Origin: Treponema sp.
Lineage (GTDB): Bacteria; Spirochaetota; Spirochaetia; Treponematales; UBA12059
Assembly: GCA_012517645.1 (NCBI GenBank)
Contig: JAAYUR010000453.1
Span: 1-10,358, forward strand
Direction: 5' to 3'
Length of the DNA stretch: 10,358 nt
Position 1 is the stretch's first letter. Each line of letters opens with the position of its first letter. The position numbers were made by a program, and so were the translations under genes. This document shows positions 6,901-10,358 of this stretch, in pieces. The notes under the pieces are model-generated. The model was given only the letters and a program-made list of their open reading frames with translations. It searched no databases and was not told where the DNA came from.

Positions 6901-9900
6901 GTGAAGCCTTCAATATATCCGCTGCCGTCCAGGTCCGAGGTCACCTCGTTGCCGTCGATCACGATCCCCGACGCCGCGTCCGCCGGGAAGACGACGGTCT
7001 GGAGGGTTCCGCCCGCGGTCATGTCCTTGAGGGTGCGGGTGGTCCCGTTGAAAACCCCTCCGTCGGGGGCGATGTATGCCCCGTTCTTGTAGAAGTAGAC
7101 CACCACTCGGTCGATGCCCTGGATGCTGCCCGATCCGGTCCCGGAATCCCAAGCCCGGCCCTGGATGTAGTAATTCGCCGTGGAGGCCCTCGCGGAGGAG
7201 CTGTACTCCCCGAAGGGGAAGTAGTTGTCGATCTGGATGTTCAGGCTGGCCTGGGTCAGGTACGGCGTGGGGGTCGCGTTGTCCGTGGCCTGGAGGTCCA
7301 GGGAGGAGAAGCCAGTGGTGCCCGCGTACTGCCCCGCGTTGACCGTCGTGGAGTCGATCTCGATCTCCACCTCGTACTGGAAGTACTGGTTGGCGGGATC
7401 CGCCAGAGGACCGGTAGCTTCGTACGCGGTGCCCGTGCCCGATCCCGCCCCGGTAGCCTGGAACGAGATCCCGACGGTATTACTGCTGGCCCCGATGGCC
7501 GTAAAGTCCGTCGTACCGATCGAGGTGATCAGGTACTTCCGACCGACCTCGAAGCTTCCGGCCGTTCTCTCCGCGGGAGGTGTCACAAGGGCCGGATCGG
7601 AAAGGATGTTCGTGAAGACCGTCTGGCCTTCCCGGCGCCACTTGATGCTGGCGATGCCGCCCTCGTCCCGGACGCTCGCCCGGACCGAGAAGACCCCCGC
7701 CGCCCGGACGCCCGCCGCGTACTCGACCTCCGAACCGTTCCGGAATACCCGGACATTCTGGATGACCGGAACCCCGCTGTCGAACTTGATGTTCAGCTCG
7801 ACCGTGTCCCCGGCGATTCCCTGGGTCACCCCGTAGTCCTTGGAGTCGTAGGCCCGGACCTGGATCCGGACGTCCCGGATAGTCCCCGCCGCGGGATTCA
7901 GTTCCCCGGCGGTGTTGATGTTCTTGAACCAGTTGACCTGGGTTCCCTGGTTGACCAGGGTCGCCGCCTGCCATGGCCCGTAGGAAGTACCCGTCCCCGT
8001 CGGATCCACCCGGACTTCCACGCTGCGGACCCAGTCATCGTCGGAGGCATAGCCGGAAACCCGGACCTCGCCGCCTACGATCTGGTCGTTCATCGGGCTG
8101 ATGACCGTGACCTCCGGCGAGTCCATGTCGGGATCCACGAACAGCCGATAGGAAAGCTCCTCGGTTGAATTGCCCGCCACATCCGTGACCCGGATCTGGA
8201 AGGGCAGAGCCCAGACGTTCGTGCCCGTCGAGGGAAGACCGGTGAGGGGATCGACCTCCGTCACGTCCGACGTGTTGGCGTACGTGTTGATGTTCGAGAA
8301 GGTGTAGCTCCAACTGTAGAGCCCTCCCCCAAGTCCCGCGGTCTGCCAGGTGCTGGCGCCGTTCCCGATCCTGTACTGGACCAGGGCTACCGCGTTGTCG
8401 TCCGAGGAGGTTCCCCGTACGGTCACAAGCCCGTTGACGCGGCTTCCGCTCGGGGGTTCGCTGACGGAGATGGCCGGCGGAGTGCTGTCGAAGCTGAACT
8501 CCCGGGTCAGCTGACTTTTTCTTCCCGCGGTGTCCTCCGCCTCCACGAATACCGTATAGGTACCGGCGGACAAGCCTGTGGTGGGAACCGTCAGGGTCCA
8601 GGAGGCGTACCCGTTCGAGGTTGTCGCGGTCGCCACGGTGCCGGAGGAAAAGTCGCTGTCCCCGACCTTCGCCCTAACGGCGGCTATCGTGTTCAAGTCG
8701 GAAGCGGTCCCGCTTATCTGGAAATCCGTCCGCTGAAACAGCCCTCCGGGATTCAGGGCCAGGGTCGGGTTATTCCGGTCGATCCGGAATTCCACCGCCG
8801 CGGTCGTGCGGATGTTCGCGTCCGGAGACGCCCGGTCGGATGCCCGAACCGATATTCGGTATCTACCGTCGGACTGGTTGAGGCCGGAAGGGCCGAAGTC
8901 CTTGAACCAGGATACCACGGGCTGTCCGCCCGGGGCGCCCAAGCCGGTCCAATCCTCGACGAGGATCCAGGTTGAACTTGCGTAGTCGTAGCGCTCCACC
9001 CGGCTCTCCATGGAGGAGATCCCGTAGGTGTCCGTGAATCCTCCCTGGACCCGGGGCTGGCTGTCCATCAGGACCGTCGTGCCGCCGAGATCCAGGTTGT
9101 TGAAGGCCGCATCCGGCGCCGTGGTGTCCTTCGTAAAGGTCCATGTGGTCTGGGACGTACGCCCCGCGGCGTCCAAGGCCGTGACGGTGACCGCTCCTAC
9201 TCCCTCGGACAGGGCGTCGAAGTCCGGCTTCGCCACAGGATAGCTCCAGGTGCTGGCACCGCCCACGACGGCCCCGGTGATATCCGTCTCCGGCCCGGAG
9301 CCCAGCTTGGCCCGGACCGAGACGAGGTTGGCATCCTGGGCTGTCCCGGAGAGCGTGAACACCGGACCCGCCGCTACGGTCCCGTAGACTCCGCCGGAGA
9401 CGGGGAAGTCGATGGTTATCACGGGAAGCGCCCGATCCAGACGGAAGGCTATGTCCTCCTTTGTCCGGAGGTTCCCGATCGCATCCAGGACTCGTATATC
9501 TATGGTATGAGCGCCGTCGGACAGTCCGTCCACAGGTACGGCCCAGGTGACGGACTTGCCGCTTCCCGTAACCGCCGTGGAGTTCCAGGGGTCCGTATCA
9601 AGGGAGGAATCGATCCGGTACTCGAAGGTGCCGGCGATTTCGGAGTACTCGTCCGAGAAGGCGCCCCTCAGGACCGGGGATGTTTCTGTTACGATGGTGT
9701 TCCCGCCCTCCACGATGGAGGTGAAGGATATCGCCGGTCCCGAGGTGTCCTTGTAGAACACCCGCTGCACCGTGTTGCTACGGCCCACCCGGTCCACCGC
9801 TTCCACGGAGATCGTGTGGGGGCCTTCGGCGAGGGCGTCGAAATCCGCGCCGGGCAGGTCATAGGACCAGGTCTTGGTCTCGCCGACTCCCACGGCCGTC

Positions 9901-10358
9901 GCGTCGACCTGCGGCCCGCCGTCAAGGCTCAGGCGCAGGGTGTCGAGGTTTTGTTCAACCACCTTCCCGGAGACCGTGAAGGTGACCCTGCGGGCCGACG
10001 CTGCCGCGGGAGCCGTTATGGAAGCCGCGGGAGGAAGGGTGTCAAGGGTGAAGGATACGTCCGAGGAGACATTCGAGACCGAGGGATCGCCTCCCAGTTT
10101 GGCGGCGGCGTCATCGCTGGCCCGTGCCCGCACCTGCTTGGGTCCGTCCGCCCCGATGCCGACCGGCAGGACATAGGTGAAGGACACTTCCCGTCCGGTC
10201 CCCGTGACCGTGGCGGAAGCCCAGGCGCTCCAGGCGCTTCCGTCGTGGTAGCTCACCTGGACCGTGGCCGCGGCCACGCCGTCGTCGTCCGTCACCGTTC
10301 CCCTCACCGTGTACGCGGCGCCCACGAAAGCGCCCGCGCCGGGATGGGTCAGGGTCAC
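3972..10358 (-). CDS. Giant exported Ig-like repeat protein with TIG-like domain and C-terminal propeller-like region (N-terminus missing)
   Basis: The frame is open for 2,128 codons to the right edge and enters in the middle of an Ig chain, so the true start and signal peptide lie outside the window; the GTG at the very edge is not a credible start. Using residues from the edge, Ig-like domains lie at about 1-106, 107-204, 205-308, 309-411, 412-527, 528-624, 625-742, 743-860, 861-1045, 1046-1200, 1201-1386 and 1387-1578. Linkers are LDTLPP, KDTSGP, FDSTPP and similar. The domains at 861-1045 and 1201-1386 are enlarged by a 43-46 residue insert each. Two DxDG calcium-loop-like motifs occur near 1142 and 1212. 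A TIG-like domain follows at 1579-1690 and a propeller-like region with Y-x-D strands at 1697-2128. There is no cysteine and no LPXTG or obvious C-terminal sorting signal; the chain ends straight after the last strand (YAKLQPPAP). The likely role is a long surface or envelope adhesin or scaffold with a terminal binding head. Confidence 0.93.
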   Translation of the reverse strand: MTLTHPGAGAFVGAAYTVRGTVTDDDGVAAATVQVSYHDGSAWSAWASATVTGTGREVSFTYVLPVGIGADGPKQVRARASDDAAAKLGGDPSVSNVSSDVSFTLDTLPPAASITAPAAASARRVTFTVSGKVVEQNLDTLRLSLDGGPQVDATAVGVGETKTWSYDLPGADFDALAEGPHTISVEAVDRVGRSNTVQRVFYKDTSGPAISFTSIVEGGNTIVTETSPVLRGAFSDEYSEIAGTFEYRIDSSLDTDPWNSTAVTGSGKSVTWAVPVDGLSDGAHTIDIRVLDAIGNLRTKEDIAFRLDRALPVITIDFPVSGGVYGTVAAGPVFTLSGTAQDANLVSVRAKLGSGPETDITGAVVGGASTWSYPVAKPDFDALSEGVGAVTVTALDAAGRTSQTTWTFTKDTTAPDAAFNNLDLGGTTVLMDSQPRVQGGFTDTYGISSMESRVERYDYASSTWILVEDWTGLGAPGGQPVVSWFKDFGPSGLNQSDGRYRISVRASDRASPDANIRTTAAVEFRIDRNNPTLALNPGGLFQRTDFQISGTASDLNTIAAVRAKVGDSDFSSGTVATATTSNGYASWTLTVPTTGLSAGTYTVFVEAEDTAGRKSQLTREFSFDSTPPAISVSEPPSGSRVNGLVTVRGTSSDDNAVALVQYRIGNGASTWQTAGLGGGLYSWSYTFSNINTYANTSDVTEVDPLTGLPSTGTNVWALPFQIRVTDVAGNSTEELSYRLFVDPDMDSPEVTVISPMNDQIVGGEVRVSGYASDDDWVRSVEVRVDPTGTGTSYGPWQAATLVNQGTQVNWFKNINTAGELNPAAGTIRDVRIQVRAYDSKDYGVTQGIAGDTVELNIKFDSGVPVIQNVRVFRNGSEVEYAAGVRAAGVFSVRASVRDEGGIASIKWRREGQTVFTNILSDPALVTPPAERTAGSFEVGRKYLITSIGTTDFTAIGASSNTVGISFQATGAGSGTGTAYEATGPLADPANQYFQYEVEIEIDSTTVNAGQYAGTTGFSSLDLQATDNATPTPYLTQASLNIQIDNYFPFGEYSSSARASTANYYIQGRAWDSGTGSGSIQGIDRVVVYFYKNGAYIAPDGGVFNGTTRTLKDMTAGGTLQTVVFPADAASGIVIDGNEVTSDLDGSGYIEGFTDDGIYKNWYAVYDTNQLGDGPVDVHFVVIDRAGNATRYVQGIYIRNNAPRISGVVIGTDVDGDGTVGDIASGESRRIAAAYGTTNFTVRNERLAFTVENTGGNLPNRYSIGYVTGTASVGAAALVSGGVYTIETAGTTDWTLLGAPDNLAGTTFVAVGPGAGSGTATGYTVVQKNSAPYTSASLTLDDFTGMPDTAAANEARFVVKVYDTTVAAGTEADQLADAVVIGLNIDNVDELAPGITAAPFGRKYTSPASFSDADKALIDVDAYTENLVTTGSGASLVKHGYAQYAAHSEDGDADVSGKIVFLGKAVDNQRIARITARIPGYNGGAAFDIALWDGSALSAAGPGRTLADVAAGTSDWGFEAEAGSQAVTETYGHVLNWKFAWNSSALSTVTASNVTVTFTAYDAGPSGGNTSTGDITVDVVPYITKISNPAGQGGLSDTVIRSSRGRYSIEYHATNFFRASGFNLSGAVAHVSSVPIDTQPGTTNLTVAATTSTTVDIRKSFNLSGYLTLFVNGIPSINNLNDPDRSYHSEAVVGDPRSLLWTDDRYLTNWSLTQVLPAVTNQTFYYPSMVMNGNQPIFSYANDNDGYTYRTTNDTTTTRKGGRWFERHTALAQYPGGRYWILSVEDAFSGNDMGYLYLNPDNNTATALVNTDPSAPAANTNFFEIFGLDYTSRQMNRIRYPKLIVEGPDTAANIYIAYYDSHPSHRELSFVSFRSTSATASNLTQPANDSSRAAQVQVIPNTANASSEYFDMVKIGASEIAVAYFDESSGALKLQYSGNAWNANNQSGAGTWTEMTVDDSVLTGSHVSIAVGQRGGFTYLYLAYHDAAETALKFAQIDWATKAITKIVVDNRFSVGTRTNVFVIDELPYVAFYSDSYSGTRNSIRLAYPVAANGRTAAENIIEPGADASEEYTGNWEVAAVPAMTVPKGGIEQFNRTQLNVYTNGTANLPVVAWLADRIEYAKLQPPAP
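3975..5270 (-). other. C-terminal beta-propeller-like region of the giant protein
   Basis: Residues 1697-2128 carry a recurrent strand pattern: a hydrophobic run, then AY or AF, an aromatic, D or S, a loop, then an L-K/S-F/L strand. Examples are IYIAYYDSHPSHRELSFV (1853-1870), IAVAYFDESSGALKLQYS (1919-1936), LYLAYHDAAETALKFAQI (1979-1996), PYVAFYSDSYSG (2027-2038) and PVVAWLADRIEYAKL (2109-2123), with weaker ones near 1734 and 1792. About six or seven units over 430 residues fits a beta-propeller. No sialidase Asp-box (S-x-D-x-G-x-x-W) or catalytic set is seen, so binding is more likely than hydrolysis. Confidence 0.6.
5289..5624 (-). other. TIG/IPT-like domain of the giant protein
   Basis: Residues 1579-1690 begin VPYITKISNPAG, then show a Y-x-I-x-Y strand, G-F-N-L-S-G, a serine/threonine-rich strand pair, and close with L-S-G-Y-L-T-L-F-V-N-G-I-P-S. 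This order resembles IPT/TIG domains (P-x-I-x-x-I start, G-x-N-F turn, s-G-x-x-x-x-x-V-N end). It separates the Ig chain from the propeller-like head. The match is by eye and the domain may instead be a divergent Ig fold. Confidence 0.5.
6393..6530 (-). repeat. Insert module copy 2 (46 codons) inside an Ig-like domain
   Basis: Residues 1277-1322 form a Gly/Thr-rich segment with the core GTTDWT, LLGA, N, G, F, A and then GPGAGSGTA. It interrupts the Ig-like domain at 1201-1386 between a strand ending NRYSIGYVTG and a strand SLTLDDF. It matches copy 1 at about 20 positions of a 43-residue alignment but is well diverged at the DNA level, so the two copies are not a recent duplication. Confidence 0.75.
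6693..6725 (-). other. Calcium-loop-like motif DVDGDG
   Basis: Residues 1212-1222 read DVDGDGTVGDI, with acidic side chains at loop positions 1, 3 and 5 and glycine at 6, as in dockerin and EF-hand-like calcium loops. It lies at the front of the Ig-like domain that carries insert copy 2. The usual acidic residue at position 12 is absent (an Asp is at 10), so calcium binding is plausible but unproven. Confidence 0.45.
6894..6935 (-). other. Calcium-loop-like motif DLDGSGYIEG
   Basis: Residues 1142-1155 read DLDGSGYIEGFTDD: acidic at 1 and 3, serine at 5, glycine at 6, isoleucine at 8 and Asp at 13-14. This follows the EF-hand/dockerin loop pattern with the last acidic ligand shifted by one. 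It sits late in the Ig-like domain preceding the one with DVDGDG. Confidence 0.45.
7422..7550 (-). repeat. Insert module copy 1 (43 codons) inside an Ig-like domain
   Basis: Residues 937-979 read as a self-contained unit: YLITSIGTTDFTAIGA, a conserved N, G and F, then ATGAGSGTGTAY. It splits the Ig-like domain at 861-1045 between the strand IKWRREGQTVF and the strand YFQYEVEIEID. The same pattern recurs in copy 2. From memory, the motif GTTDFTxIGA followed by GAGSGTGT is frequent in phage tail and virion proteins; I could not verify this here. Confidence 0.75.
8778..9434 (-). repeat. Two-domain Ig repeat unit, copy 2
   Basis: Residues 309-527 repeat the order of copy 1: TWSYPVAKPDFDALSEG, D-A-A-G-R-T, FTKDTTAP, then G-G-T-T and Q-G-G-F-T-D-T-Y-G-I. 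The second domain is longer than in copy 1 by about ten residues around 465-490. A single domain resembling the first half of the pair (528-624) follows, suggesting a partial third round. Confidence 0.55.
9435..10040 (-). repeat. Two-domain Ig repeat unit, copy 1
   Basis: Residues 107-308 are two Ig-like domains of different type. The first has TWSYDLPGADFDALAEG and a D-x-x-G-R-S end running into FYKDT. The second has a G-G-N-T strand and R-G-A-F-S-D-E-Y. The same ordered pair follows directly downstream, so the unit appears to have been duplicated as a pair. Confidence 0.55.

Noticed and set aside
5472..8168. An 898-codon open frame on the plus strand
   Set aside because: It is antisense to the giant Ig gene and its translation is a low-complexity mix rich in Arg, Gly, His, Asp and Val with no domain pattern. 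GC-rich codon use in the real gene removes stops from this antisense frame.
10356..10358. GTG at the window edge as the true start of the giant protein
   Set aside because: The frame enters directly in the first strand of an Ig domain with no signal peptide, so the gene must continue upstream.

Overview
The window is fully coding on the minus strand. It holds the middle of a tightly packed operon-like run of four genes, read from high to low coordinates: a giant exported protein cut by the right edge (3972-10358), a membrane-anchored protein with a solute-binding-protein look (2911-3975), a second exported protein built of bacterial Ig-like domains (36-2927), and the first seven codons of a further gene (1-22). 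Gene junctions are a 4-base overlap, a 17-base overlap and a 13-base gap. No internal promoter, terminator, RNA gene, CRISPR array or insertion sequence is visible, and no stretch lacks a gene.

The organism is a GC-rich bacterium using the standard code with GTG and ATG starts. By eye, the three main proteins contain no cysteine over about 3,440 residues, and two of them are chains of Ig-like domains of about 90-120 residues joined by linkers of the type D-x-x-P-P. Such giant Ig-chain surface proteins are common in spirochaetes and several other phyla. A spirochaete-like host is my tentative guess and is not proven by anything in the sequence.

The giant protein contains at least twelve Ig-like domains, two of which carry a small Gly/Thr-rich module resembling one I remember from phage virion proteins. 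It also has two calcium-loop-like motifs, then a TIG-like domain and a C-terminal beta-propeller-like region with repeated Y-x-D strands. The propeller region is clearly lower in GC than the Ig chain. The second Ig protein begins, right after its signal peptide, with only the back half of an Ig domain, then has nine more. The protein between them has one N-terminal membrane helix and a C-terminal segment like extracellular solute-binding proteins, but no transporter genes are visible.

Taken together, the genes probably encode a co-translated envelope or surface assembly: two long Ig-domain stalks and a membrane-tethered partner. The function is unknown. The most unusual signals are the paired intra-domain insert modules, the half-domain N-terminus, and the Ig / binding-protein-like / Ig gene arrangement.
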